In this document: positions 29,876 through 38,643 of the stretch, piece by piece
Position numbering within the stretch: position 1 is the stretch's first letter
How the letters are laid out: the number at the start of each line of letters is the position of its first letter
Source: Paracandidimonas soli
Lineage (GTDB): Bacteria; Pseudomonadota; Gammaproteobacteria; Burkholderiales; Burkholderiaceae_B
DNA: 64,000 nucleotides
NCBI RefSeq assembly: GCF_004342005.1
Contig: NZ_SMBX01000002.1
Coordinates: 1-64,000 of the forward strand
Direction of reading: 5' to 3'
Notes under the pieces: model-generated
Told to the model about the DNA's origin: nothing
The model's input: only the letters and a program-made list of their open reading frames with translations
Database searches by the model: none
Made by a program: the position numbers and the translations under genes

Positions 29876-30849
29876 TGCGCTATATTCTCCGGCGCCTGCT
29901 GTACGGCGTGCTGGTCCTGATCGGCGTGAACCTGCTGACGTTCGTGCTGTTCTTCGCCGTGAACACGCCGGACGACATGGCGCGCCTGGCCATCGGCGGG
30001 CAGCGCGTCAGCCAGGAGGCCATCGACAACTGGAAGCGCGAGCGCGGATACGACAAGCCGCTCTGGTACAACGCGCAGGCGCAGGGCGCGCAGAAGTTGA
30101 CCGATACCGTGTTCTACGCGCGTTCGGTGCCTCTGCTGGTCATGGATTTCGGATTCTCCGATGGCGGACACTCCATCAGCCGCGAGATACGCAACCGCAT
30201 GGGCCCCAGCCTGGCGCTGGCCCTGCCTACCTTCATCCTGGGGCTGGGCGTATGCGTGGCATTCGCGCTGGGCATGGTGTTCTTCCGGGGGACGGCGCTG
30301 GATTTCGCCGGCGTGGTGCTGTGCGTGATCCTTCTGTCCATTTCCGGACTGTTCTACATCATTGCCGGGCAATGGCTGTTCGCCAAGGTGCTCAACTGGG
30401 TTCCGTATTCCGGCTATATCGAGGGCTGGGGCAGCCTGCGCTTCCTGTTCGTGCCCGTCCTGGTGGGCATAATCTCGCGCATGGGCGGCGAGTCGCGTTT
30501 CTACCGCACGCTGTTCCTGGAGGAAATCTCGCGGGATTATGTACGCACCGCGCGGGCCAAGGGGCTGGCCGAGCGCGTCGTGCTGTTCCGCCACGTGCTG
30601 CCCAATGCCATGCTGCCCATCCTGACAGGCACCGTGTCCGCTATCCCGCTGCTGTTCATGGGTAGCCTGATCACCGAGTCCTTCTTCGGCATCCCGGGGC
30701 TGGGAAGCTATACCATCGACGCCATCAATGCGCAGGATTTCTCCATCGTCCGGGCCATGGTGTTCCTGGGCTCGACCCTGTACGTGATCGGCCTGATCCT
30801 GGCCGATATTTCCTACACGCTCGCGGATCCCCGGATCCGGTTCGAATAG
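29872..30849 (+). CDS. ABC transporter permease (DppB-like)
   Basis: A 325-aa inner-membrane permease forming half of the translocation pore with the next gene. It starts MMRYILRRLLYGVLVLIGVN, the DppB/OppB-type first helix, followed by a periplasmic loop and the five-helix core. The EAA-type coupling loop is ARAKGLAERVVLFRHVLPNA, and the end is LADPRIRFE. The ATG overlaps the TGA of the binding-protein gene, and GGGAGG lies ahead. Confidence 0.92.
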   Translation: MMRYILRRLLYGVLVLIGVNLLTFVLFFAVNTPDDMARLAIGGQRVSQEAIDNWKRERGYDKPLWYNAQAQGAQKLTDTVFYARSVPLLVMDFGFSDGGHSISREIRNRMGPSLALALPTFILGLGVCVAFALGMVFFRGTALDFAGVVLCVILLSISGLFYIIAGQWLFAKVLNWVPYSGYIEGWGSLRFLFVPVLVGIISRMGGESRFYRTLFLEEISRDYVRTARAKGLAERVVLFRHVLPNAMLPILTGTVSAIPLLFMGSLITESFFGIPGLGSYTIDAINAQDFSIVRAMVFLGSTLYVIGLILADISYTLADPRIRFE

Positions 30850-30861
30850 GGGAGGGGAACC

Positions 30862-32310
30862 ATGCCGGCTTTTGTTTTCCTCTGGACCGATGTCTTCCTG
30901 TACGTCATGCTGGCGGCCGTGCTGCTGTATGCGCGGCATGCGCGCCGGCTGCCGGCGCTGCGCATGGCCTGGGCCAGTGTGGCGCGTACGCCGTCGGCCA
31001 TGTGCGCGGCTGTCGTGCTGGCCTTTTTCGCCTTGGTGGGACTACTGGATTCCGTGCACTATCGCCCCTTGCTGCCCGCGATGGAAGGCAGCCTGGCCAG
31101 GGTGCATTCCCCGGTGACCCGCTCCGTGCTGGACGACGTGCTGTCGGGCCTGTCCATCGGGCAGCGGGAAACGACGTACTCCGCGCCGCTGGCCGTGCGG
31201 CAGTTCACCAAGGAGACGCGGCTGATCGACGGCGAGCCTGTGCGGGACTTCCAGCGCCTCGTACATGCCGGCGCGCACCTGGCGCAGGAGTCGGATCACG
31301 GCGCGGACCTGCGGCAGCGGGCGCTGATGGCCGTCGTCTACGCCTTGCTGGCCAGCCTGCTGATGGCTGTGCTGCTCAGCCTGTGTCGTGCGGGGGGGAG
31401 AAAGGCCGCGCGGCTGGACTGGTTCAGGGGACGCACAGACAAGCCTTGGCGGGCGATATGGATTACCTTCAGCCTGCTCGGCCTGTGCATTGCGCTGGTC
31501 CTGTGCCTGGGCACGCACTACCACGTCATGGGGACGGACCGCACCGGCAACGATGTGCTGTGGATGGCCCTGAAGAGCGTGCGTACGGCGCTGGTGATCG
31601 GTTCGCTGACGACCATCGCCATGCTGCCGCCCGCGATCTTCTTCGGCATCGCCGCCGGCTATTTCCGCGGCTGGATCGACGACCTGATCCAGTACCTCTA
31701 CACGACGCTGACCTCGGTGCCCGGCGTGCTGCTGATCGCGGCGTGCGTGCTGATGATGCAGGTGTATATCGATACCCATCCCGACCTGTTCGATTCCATG
31801 GCGGCGCGCGCCGACCTGCGCCTGTTCCTGCTGTGCCTGATCCTCGGATTGACCGGCTGGGCCGGACTGTGCCGCATGCTGCGCGCGGAAACCCTGAAGC
31901 TGCGCGAGCTGGACTACGTACAGGCCGCGCGCGCCTTCGGTGTTGGGCACTGGACGATCATGCGGCGGCACATCCTGCCCAATCTCATGCATATCGTGCT
32001 GATCACCATGACACTGGAATTTTCCGGACTGGTGCTGTACGAGGCCGTGCTGTCGTACCTGGGCATCGGCGTGGATCCCAGCACACCGTCGTTCGGCACC
32101 ATGATCGATGCGGCGCGGCTGGAAATGTCGCGCGACCCCATGATCTGGTGGAACCTGGGCGCGGCATTCGCATTCCTGCTGGCGCTGGTGCTGTCCGCCA
32201 ACCTGTTCGCCGATGCTGTGCAGACGGCATTCGACCCGCGCCGCCGGCGCCTGGCCGGCAGCTTTCGCGTCGGGCGGTTCCGGCGGGGCAACAAGGAGGC
32301 GGGCGCATGA
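30862..32310 (+). CDS. ABC transporter permease (DppC-like, long)
   Basis: The second permease, 482 aa, longer than DppC (about 300). The extra length is an N-terminal membrane region (FLWTDVFLYVMLAAVLLYA) and periplasmic loop, plus a basic cytoplasmic stretch (GRKAARLDWFRGRTDKPWR) before the core helices. The coupling loop is ARAFGVGHWTIMRRHILPNL, and YLGIGVDPSTPSFGTMI is typical of DppC/OppC. It starts 12 nt after the first permease with GGGAGGGG ahead; its stop overlaps the ATPase start. Confidence 0.9.
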   Translation: MPAFVFLWTDVFLYVMLAAVLLYARHARRLPALRMAWASVARTPSAMCAAVVLAFFALVGLLDSVHYRPLLPAMEGSLARVHSPVTRSVLDDVLSGLSIGQRETTYSAPLAVRQFTKETRLIDGEPVRDFQRLVHAGAHLAQESDHGADLRQRALMAVVYALLASLLMAVLLSLCRAGGRKAARLDWFRGRTDKPWRAIWITFSLLGLCIALVLCLGTHYHVMGTDRTGNDVLWMALKSVRTALVIGSLTTIAMLPPAIFFGIAAGYFRGWIDDLIQYLYTTLTSVPGVLLIAACVLMMQVYIDTHPDLFDSMAARADLRLFLLCLILGLTGWAGLCRMLRAETLKLRELDYVQAARAFGVGHWTIMRRHILPNLMHIVLITMTLEFSGLVLYEAVLSYLGIGVDPSTPSFGTMIDAARLEMSRDPMIWWNLGAAFAFLLALVLSANLFADAVQTAFDPRRRRLAGSFRVGRFRRGNKEAGA

Positions 32311-34130
32311 GCGGGCAGACAGACAGGGACGCACTCTTTCCCGTATCCGAAGGCCTGCCTGAAAGCAATCAGGCAGGCGCGCCGGACAAGCCTGTGCTCT
32401 GCGTGAAAAATCTTTGCGTGGACATCGCGGGCGACGACGGCACGAAGCAAGCCGTCAGCGCCTTGCAGTTGACGCTGTCGCGCGGCCAGACGTTCGCTCT
32501 GGTGGGCGAGTCGGGCTGCGGCAAAAGCATGACGGCGCTGGCGCTGCTGCGCCTGCTGCCCGAAGGCGTGTTCCTGTCGGACGGACAGGCCTTCCTGGAC
32601 GGCATCGAGCTCAATGCATTGCCGGAACGGATCATGCGTCAGGTGCGCGGGGCACGGATCGGTATCATTTTCCAGGAGCCGGCCAGTTGCCTGAATCCCG
32701 TCATGACAGTGGGCAGCCAGCTGATGGAGATGCTCCGCCAGCATACGGACTTGCGGGGAAGCGCATTGCGGGAGCGCGCGCAATGGTGGCTGGACAGGGT
32801 GGGCATCCCCGACGCGGCGGCACGGCTGGAGGATTATCCCCACCAGTTCTCCGGCGGGCAGAAACAGCGCATCATGATCGCCATAGCGCTGGCCGCACGT
32901 CCCGCCGTACTGATCGCGGACGAGCCTACGACCGCACTGGACGTGACCGTGCAGGCGCAGGTGCTGGAGCTGCTGCAGGACATCCAGCGGGAGATGGGAC
33001 TGGCCATCCTGCTGATCACGCATGATCTCGCCGTGGTGCGCACGGTGGCGGACCACGTCGCGCTGATGCGCCATGGCCGCATCGTCGCCACGCAGCCGGC
33101 GCGGGAGTTCTTCCAGGATCCTTCCCATCCATATGCGAGAGAACTTCTGGACGCCATCCCCACTTATGAAAAGCGCGGGCGCCCGCTCACGCCCGAGGCA
33201 TCGACCCGGCTTGGGCAAGATCCCTGGAAGGCGCTTGCCCAGGCCTTGGATGGCCTGCCCGGCACGGCGCAGCCCGAGGGCGATGCTGCTGTGACGCGAG
33301 CGGCGGCCGGCAGCAGGCAGGCGGAGCCGGGCTCTGTGCTGCTGTCCGTCCGCGACCTGCACGTCTCCTATCTGCAGCCGGGGGCCTGGTGGCGTGGACG
33401 CGCTTCTGGCCGGGATGTGGTGCGCGGCGTGTCCCTGGATCTGGCGCGGGGCGAGACGCTGGCGCTGCTGGGTGAATCGGGATGCGGAAAGACGACGCTG
33501 GTCAAGGCGCTGCTGCGATTGCTGGAGCGCTCGGCAGTGGTTCGGGGCCGGGCATCGCTGGCGGGAGAAGACCTGCTGGCGGCGAAGGGCGCGGTATTGC
33601 GCCGGCTGCGGCGATCCATACAGGTCGTGTTCCAGGACCCCTATGCGTCGCTGGATCCGCGCATGACGGTCGGCGACAGCCTGGAGGAGGGCATGCGGGC
33701 GCTGCAGCCGGACTGGTCGGGGCAGCAACGCGTACAGCGCATCCGCGCGCTGCTCGACGATGTTGGCCTGCCATCCAATGCAGCCTCCCGCTACCCTCAC
33801 GAGTTTTCGGGCGGACAGAGGCAGCGCGTCGCCATCGCCAGGGCGCTGGCGGTCGATCCAGCCGTCCTGGTGTGCGACGAGCCGACCTCGGCGCTGGATG
33901 TTTCTGTGCAGGCGCAGATACTTGACCTGCTGCGGCAGATCCAGCGCCAGCGGCAGGTTTCCTATTTATTCATCACGCATAATTTCGGCGTCGTGGAGTA
34001 TCTGGCGGATCGCATCGCCGTCATGCACGAAGGCGTGCTGGTGGAAACGGGGGACGTCCATGCCGTCCTGCGCCAGCCGGCTTCGGATCACACTCGCCGT
34101 CTGCTCGACAGCGTGCCGCGTCTGACTTGA
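32307..34130 (+). CDS. ABC transporter ATPase, two fused nucleotide-binding domains
   Basis: A 607-aa protein with DppD- and DppF-like ATPases in one chain, as in YejF and GsiA. Domain 1 has GESGCGKSMTALALLRL, FSGGQKQR and VLIADEPTTALDVTVQ. Domain 2 has GESGCGKTTLVKALLRL, FSGGQRQR and VLVCDEPTSALDVSVQ. All catalytic motifs are intact in both. ATG 32307 overlaps the permease stop (ATGA) and AAGGAGG lies ahead. Last gene of the transporter operon; an inverted repeat follows at 34178. Confidence 0.95.
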   Translation: MSGQTDRDALFPVSEGLPESNQAGAPDKPVLCVKNLCVDIAGDDGTKQAVSALQLTLSRGQTFALVGESGCGKSMTALALLRLLPEGVFLSDGQAFLDGIELNALPERIMRQVRGARIGIIFQEPASCLNPVMTVGSQLMEMLRQHTDLRGSALRERAQWWLDRVGIPDAAARLEDYPHQFSGGQKQRIMIAIALAARPAVLIADEPTTALDVTVQAQVLELLQDIQREMGLAILLITHDLAVVRTVADHVALMRHGRIVATQPAREFFQDPSHPYARELLDAIPTYEKRGRPLTPEASTRLGQDPWKALAQALDGLPGTAQPEGDAAVTRAAAGSRQAEPGSVLLSVRDLHVSYLQPGAWWRGRASGRDVVRGVSLDLARGETLALLGESGCGKTTLVKALLRLLERSAVVRGRASLAGEDLLAAKGAVLRRLRRSIQVVFQDPYASLDPRMTVGDSLEEGMRALQPDWSGQQRVQRIRALLDDVGLPSNAASRYPHEFSGGQRQRVAIARALAVDPAVLVCDEPTSALDVSVQAQILDLLRQIQRQRQVSYLFITHNFGVVEYLADRIAVMHEGVLVETGDVHAVLRQPASDHTRRLLDSVPRLT

Positions 34131-34177
34131 GACTGATATATGTCAGGCGAGGCTTGGATATGAGACGTATGCTGGAT

Positions 34178-34204
34178 GCAATGCCTTTACAATCAAGGCA
34201 TTGC
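34178..34204 (+). terminator. Inverted repeat after the ABC operon
   Basis: A perfect 10-bp stem (GCAATGCCTT / AAGGCATTGC) with a 7-nt loop, followed by a moderately T-rich ATTATTGCGATTTT. Probably the operon terminator. The loop also contains TACAAT, so a promoter for the next gene cannot be excluded. Confidence 0.5.
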
Positions 34205-34241
34205 GCTCATTATTGCGATTTTGCCCCCACGGTTGGATTTC

Positions 34242-34727
34242 ATGGCTCTCAAAGTGTTCGATCTGCAGTGCGCCAACGGACATGTGTTCGAAGGCTGGTT
34301 CGCATCCCGCGACGCCTTCGAAGACCAGAAGGCGCGAGGATTGCTGAATTGCCCCGTCTGCGGCGGGCACGACATCGAACGTAAGCTGTCGGCGGCGCGC
34401 ATCAACCTGGGCAAGGGCGCCGCCCAGGCGCAGACCGGCTCTGCGGCTGCCAAGTCCGGAGAAACCATTTCCGCCATGTCGGTGCCGGCCGGATCGGAGA
34501 TGGCGAAGATGCAGGCCAGGCTGCTCAGGCATTTGCGCGCGGCCGTAAGGGCCACGGAAAACGTGGGAGACCGTTTCGCGGAAGAGGCCAGGCGCATTCA
34601 TTCCGGCGAAAGCGAAGAACGCGCCATCCGGGGCACGGCAACCCGCAAGGAGCGCGAATCCCTGGCGGAAGACGGCATCGAGGTCGTGCCGATCCCGGAC
34701 TTTCTCGACGACGACAGGATGCAGTAG
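34242..34727 (+). CDS. DUF1178 family protein
   Basis: A 161-aa protein of DUF1178, function unknown. The N-terminus carries two probable zinc-binding pairs: LQCANGHVFEGWF and LLNCPVCGG, the latter a CxxC. The middle is Ala/Gly-rich, and the C-terminus has a conserved-looking AEEARRIHSGESEERAIRG stretch and ends in IPDFLDDDRMQ. ATG 34242 (MALKVFDLQC) is the family start. Followed by a T-run hairpin. Confidence 0.85.
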   Translation: MALKVFDLQCANGHVFEGWFASRDAFEDQKARGLLNCPVCGGHDIERKLSAARINLGKGAAQAQTGSAAAKSGETISAMSVPAGSEMAKMQARLLRHLRAAVRATENVGDRFAEEARRIHSGESEERAIRGTATRKERESLAEDGIEVVPIPDFLDDDRMQ

Positions 34728-34747
34728 CGTTTGCACTCGCGCGTTTC

Positions 34748-34772
34748 ACGGGCTGCTCCCGTCCCGTTTTTT
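34748..34772 (+). terminator. Intrinsic terminator of the DUF1178 gene
   Basis: ACGGG-CTGCT-CCCGT hairpin followed by CCCG and six T. The stem is short (5 bp). Confidence 0.5.
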
Positions 34773-34797
34773 CGTCAGACAGTTTGTATCAAAATGC

Positions 34798-34826
34798 TTG
34801 CATAATAAAAAAACTGTCACTATGAT
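34798..34826 (+). promoter_or_regulatory. Sigma70-type promoter of the three-gene exported cluster
   Basis: TTGCAT (34798-34803), a 17-nt A-rich spacer and TATGAT (34821-34826), in a locally AT-rich stretch. It leaves a leader of about 100 nt before the first gene. Confidence 0.65.
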
Positions 34827-34928
34827 GCTCCGGGCAGCAGTATTTTGCATTACCGGATTTCCATCTTTTGGCATGTCATAGACTGGACGGCATCTCGTTT
34901 CGTCACGCTCATGCCGTCAAGGACGAAT

Positions 34929-35825
34929 ATGCCGATATTCCGCATCGCGCGCGTTATCCAGTCACTTCGCCCCTTGGGCGCAGCCGGCCTTGCCATGGGC
35001 ATGGCGCTTTCCATGAATAGCGCCTACGGGCAAGGCAAGCGCCTTCCGCCTGTGGCTGATCCCGATGCGTCCGCGCTTATCGGCCGAGCGGAGAACGATC
35101 TGGCCCGCGCCATCGATGCCGGCCCCGCATTCTTCGACTTGAGCCAGGGTACGCTATGTCCGCTCGACCATGGAGGCATTACTCGCGCGACTGCCGGACC
35201 TCTCGCCTACGCCAAAATGGCGCACCTTCTGGAAGCCGAGCCGCCGCCCGAAGTCTCCCGGATGGCCGTACTGTCAGGAGCCTGCCCTCAGGGCGGCATG
35301 TTCAATGGGCCGGTGGAATACATGACTGAAACGAAGGTTCGTGTCGTGTTCGACACGATAGTCGTTACCACGGAAAACAAACAGCGCTCCGCGGGCGTGT
35401 TCATCAAAGGCAATCCCGTAGGCGAACATCTTACTTCCCGCTGGACTCTGACGACCAGCTTCAATCGCCTGAGTTCCGGAGAGCTGATCGAGGTAAAAAG
35501 CGGACATCCCAAGCTTCCCTTCTATTCCGTCTACTATCAGAGCCTGGACAGCGATTCCGTGCCGGCAAGCCCTTCAGTGGATTTCTCATGGTCGGGTGGA
35601 TCGCCTATAGGCGCAATGACAATCGTCAGCCGGGCGATCGGTAGCGATCGCGTCGTCAGGGACCACTATAACGACGGCAAGCTCGCCACTCGCGCCAGGT
35701 ACAAGAACCATCAGCAGCATGGCTGGATAGAAAATTTCGATCCAGGCGTCATAAAAATGGGCATGGGCAAGCTGTGCTTTCAAAACGGACAAATGATCCA
35801 GGCCGTCGAGTGCCCAGACACCTGA
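34929..35825 (+). CDS. Secreted protein of unknown function with MORN-like C-terminus
   Basis: I do not recognise this 298-aa protein. A signal peptide is clear: PIFRIARVIQ, then LGAAGLAMGMALSMNSAYGQ with a likely cleavage after AYG. The mature part has four cysteines (TLCPLD, GACPQG, KLCFQN, VECPDT), which could form two disulfides in the periplasm. Near the C-terminus DHYNDGKLATRARYKNHQQH and GKLCFQNGQM resemble MORN-variant strands (YxNGxLxxxxxY). ATG 34929 has AAGGA seven bases or so ahead; longer in-frame starts lack one. First gene of a cluster of three exported proteins. Confidence 0.7.
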   Translation: MPIFRIARVIQSLRPLGAAGLAMGMALSMNSAYGQGKRLPPVADPDASALIGRAENDLARAIDAGPAFFDLSQGTLCPLDHGGITRATAGPLAYAKMAHLLEAEPPPEVSRMAVLSGACPQGGMFNGPVEYMTETKVRVVFDTIVVTTENKQRSAGVFIKGNPVGEHLTSRWTLTTSFNRLSSGELIEVKSGHPKLPFYSVYYQSLDSDSVPASPSVDFSWSGGSPIGAMTIVSRAIGSDRVVRDHYNDGKLATRARYKNHQQHGWIENFDPGVIKMGMGKLCFQNGQMIQAVECPDT

Positions 35826-35871
35826 TCGCCGCGTTGCGAGCCTTGCAGCGACGCACGATCGGAGATTATCC

Positions 35872-36996
35872 ATGCGCATTTCGAAATTCACCGTCCTGCT
35901 CCTGACCGCATCGAGTCTTGGCGCCTGCGTGACCGCCTACGACCCTTATGCCCATTACACGGCGGAAGAGCGCGCCAAGCTGGCGGCGGATCGGGAAATA
36001 CGCAGCCAGCAACAGGCCAGCAGGCTTGAGCAGCTCCGGCAAGGCGACACCCTGAGCCCGGAAACGTTCGCCTACCGCTTGCGCAGCGGGGACATGTCGC
36101 CGGTCGAAGGCGTCATGAGCAGAGGCAATGACGTATTCGAAGGCCGCTGGAAAATACACGAAGACCCTTATACGCAGGCCAAGCGCTATACCTACGATAA
36201 AGGCAGCTACCAGTCCAATTTCCACTATGGCGTCGCGCAAGCCAACAACGGCTTGTACCGCGGGGATTTCCTGTATTTCCAGGATCCGCCCGTGCAAGGC
36301 GGCAGGGCGCCTTCTTCGGCCACGTTCGTCATGATCGGCTCCTTTACGCGCCACGATGGCGTGCAGGACACCGGCATCTACGTGGCGGAAAACAGCTTCT
36401 ATGCCACGCCTTTGTATTTCATCAAGGCTACGCCGGCCTATCTGGAGCGCATCGAACAACGCTACCAGCGGCAAGTCGCGAACTATCGCGAAGAGCAGCT
36501 GCGCCTTGCCCGCGAAGCCCAGGCGTCCGAAAAATCGATGTTCAATTTCGGACAACTGCTGGCATTGGGCCTTGGCGGCCTCATGCTGGCTTCCGCCGAT
36601 ATTCCCGGCGCGGACCGCATGGAAATAGGCACGGCGCTTTTCAAGGACGTCATGAGCCAGGGGCAAACCGACGCCCTGGCCAGCCTGACCCGCGAGAAAT
36701 CAGGCAGCTATGCGACTGGCGCCGCTACCGGCGCCAACCTGCGATCGGCTTCGGCTGTCTCCGCAGTCTCCGGTCGTCCTGGTGCGGCGGCAAGCACTCC
36801 GGGGCAGACGACCTCGTACAGTTTCAGCTGCCCAAGCGGCCAGTCTTCCACAGTGTCGATCAGCTACAAGACCGCCTCATGCCTGGCGGCCAAGAAAGAG
36901 ATGACCCGCATCTACGCCTGCAATATGGTGAATGATTTCAGCAAGGTTCAAGGGCTCTGCAGCAGCGGCTGCGGTACGCCGCAATGCACGGACTGA
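35872..36996 (+). CDS. Lipoprotein of unknown function, cysteine-rich C-terminus
   Basis: A 374-aa predicted lipoprotein, not recognised. The signal is MRISKFTVLLLTASSLGAC with C19 as the lipidated Cys. Residues 30-60 are charged and helical (Glu/Arg/Gln), 75-165 contain MORN-like pieces (NDVFEGRWKI, GLYRGDFLYF, VMIGSFTRHDGVQDTGIYV), 185-220 form a probable coiled coil (RYQRQVANYREEQLRLAREA), and a hydrophobic GQLLALGLGGLMLAS follows. The last 60 residues hold six cysteines, ending CSSGCGTPQCTD. GGAG lies ahead of the ATG. It is 46 nt downstream of the secreted protein gene. Confidence 0.7.
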   Translation: MRISKFTVLLLTASSLGACVTAYDPYAHYTAEERAKLAADREIRSQQQASRLEQLRQGDTLSPETFAYRLRSGDMSPVEGVMSRGNDVFEGRWKIHEDPYTQAKRYTYDKGSYQSNFHYGVAQANNGLYRGDFLYFQDPPVQGGRAPSSATFVMIGSFTRHDGVQDTGIYVAENSFYATPLYFIKATPAYLERIEQRYQRQVANYREEQLRLAREAQASEKSMFNFGQLLALGLGGLMLASADIPGADRMEIGTALFKDVMSQGQTDALASLTREKSGSYATGAATGANLRSASAVSAVSGRPGAAASTPGQTTSYSFSCPSGQSSTVSISYKTASCLAAKKEMTRIYACNMVNDFSKVQGLCSSGCGTPQCTD

Positions 36997-37006
36997 CAGG
37001 AACGCC

Positions 37007-38581
37007 ATGATAAAAACAAGAAACCTGCGCGTCGGCTATCGCTACGCGCCACTATTCATTGCATGCGGCCTGCTGGGCGGCTGCAAAACGCTGGAAAGCA
37101 TCCACTCCGCTTTTCGCACACCTGCGCCGACAGCCGTGCCTGCCCATTCCGGGCAGGCGGCCCCCGCGCCCGCCCTGGTCCAGCCGGCGAATCCCCCGGC
37201 TGCGAATCGGTATGCACCGGGCAGTCTGCATTTCATTCTCGAGGATACCGGCTGGGGCGACTACCATGGCTGGCGTATCCAGATACTGAGCGCAAAATTC
37301 AACAAGGGATTCAAGCCGCTGCTTTCAGCGGTGATGCAGGCGGGCGAGCACATGCAGGCGGACCTGTGGCCCGATCACTATCATGTGAGCGTTACGCTCG
37401 GAGATAAGCCTGTGTACGATGGCTTCGTGCAAATCAAGGCCGGCCAGCCCACGGTTGTGTTCGTGCGCATTTCCATGCTTCGCAACAAGGTGGATGTCCT
37501 GGAGCAGGAAGAAGCCGCCCAGGAGGCCGGGTCATCGGTTCCCACGCGGAAAATAGGCATCCGCCAAACCTTCAATCCGCTGCCCGTCATGCTCATTCCC
37601 GGCATAACGGGACGCTATGAAGGTCCGCGCGAAAACAATGCCCCCGCGGACAAAGGCCGGCTGACGCTGTATAAAGGCGACGAAAGGATTGCGGTCGTCG
37701 AAGAAGCCGTCGTCCAGGAAGACGGCAAGCTGGCCGGTGAACCGGTGTTTGACGACGGACGCCAGATCGAAGGCTACGATATTGCAAGCGGAGAAGTTCC
37801 TCCGGACACCACTACCCGGTACAAGGACGGACGCGAGTTTCATGGCGCCTATGAAGGCATGGGCCCGAAAGAGGGCGTCATGAACTATCCGGATGGCCGG
37901 CGCTGGACAGGCTCGTTCAAGGATGATGCGCCGCAAGGCTCAGGTTCGCTGGGCCTGGCCGACGGCACCAATATCGAAGGTGTCCCCGGCATGGATACTT
38001 CGGCCTTCGACGGCAGCTACGATTGCGTGCTGCCCCAGGGTAGGAAAACATCCTGCCACTATTTCGAAGGCGAGCGGATCGCATCCGCAGTCGAGTACAA
38101 AAAGAAGGTCGGCTGGCGCAGCAGCAGTCTGGCCGATGCGGTAAAACAAGCCGAAGAGCTCGCCGCCGTGGCGGCTGAGCAGGCGGTCCCGCAAGCCAGC
38201 CCGGCCGTCCCCGCGCCGCCTGCGGCGCAGCCGGCGCTCGCCGCGGCTTCCGCTTCGGCATCCTCTGCGCCGCCCGACGGCTGCTCGGCCCTGAATGGCC
38301 AGTTCGCCACTTCGAGCAATCTGAGCCGAATCCGTTTCGACGGGAATGGACGAGGACACTTCTGGCAGGCGACCACTGGCGGGTCGACCCGGTATTTCTT
38401 CGAAGTGAACTTCGCCTACAGAGGGGAGCGCGACAGCTTGCAGTTTACCTACGACGAGGCTGTCTACAAGGATGCCGGGGGGAGGGTGATCCGGCGCCAG
38501 TCCATGCCGGGCGGCAGCTCGGCGTGCTCATTCAATGGGCGCGTCCTGAATATCGGCGGTACCGAATATCTCAAGCAATAA
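37007..38581 (+). CDS. Large lipoprotein with MORN repeats
   Basis: A 524-aa predicted lipoprotein, function unknown. The signal ends FIACGLLGGC, with the Cys at about residue 25, then a Pro/Ala-rich linker. A first domain (about 70-175) starts LHFILEDTGWGDYHGWRIQI. A middle region has MORN-type repeats: GREFHGAYEGMGPKEGVMNY, then PDGRRWTGSFKDDAPQGSGS. An Ala/Glu/Pro-rich linker leads to a C-terminal beta-rich domain from CSALNGQFATSS to the end, with a second Cys in SACSFNGR. ACAGGA precedes the ATG. It starts 10 nt after the previous stop, so it is surely cotranscribed. The cluster ends at the efp terminator. Confidence 0.7.
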   Translation: MIKTRNLRVGYRYAPLFIACGLLGGCKTLESIHSAFRTPAPTAVPAHSGQAAPAPALVQPANPPAANRYAPGSLHFILEDTGWGDYHGWRIQILSAKFNKGFKPLLSAVMQAGEHMQADLWPDHYHVSVTLGDKPVYDGFVQIKAGQPTVVFVRISMLRNKVDVLEQEEAAQEAGSSVPTRKIGIRQTFNPLPVMLIPGITGRYEGPRENNAPADKGRLTLYKGDERIAVVEEAVVQEDGKLAGEPVFDDGRQIEGYDIASGEVPPDTTTRYKDGREFHGAYEGMGPKEGVMNYPDGRRWTGSFKDDAPQGSGSLGLADGTNIEGVPGMDTSAFDGSYDCVLPQGRKTSCHYFEGERIASAVEYKKKVGWRSSSLADAVKQAEELAAVAAEQAVPQASPAVPAPPAAQPALAAASASASSAPPDGCSALNGQFATSSNLSRIRFDGNGRGHFWQATTGGSTRYFFEVNFAYRGERDSLQFTYDEAVYKDAGGRVIRRQSMPGGSSACSFNGRVLNIGGTEYLKQ

Positions 38582-38614
38582 GTGAAAAGAAAAACGGGCC
38601 TCGCAAGAGGCCCG
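38582..38614 (-). terminator. Intrinsic terminator of efp
   Basis: On the minus strand CGGGCCTC-TTGC-GAGGCCCG is followed by TTTTTCTTTTC, 30 nt past the efp stop. It may also stop the converging lipoprotein operon. Confidence 0.9.
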
Positions 38615-38643
38615 CTTCGTATGCGGCGTATGCAGATATCTGC

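Noticed and set aside
27533-34130. Naming the ABC operon yejABEF
   Set aside because: The fused ATPase resembles YejF, but the binding protein and the long permease do not fit YejA and YejE closely enough to assign by eye.
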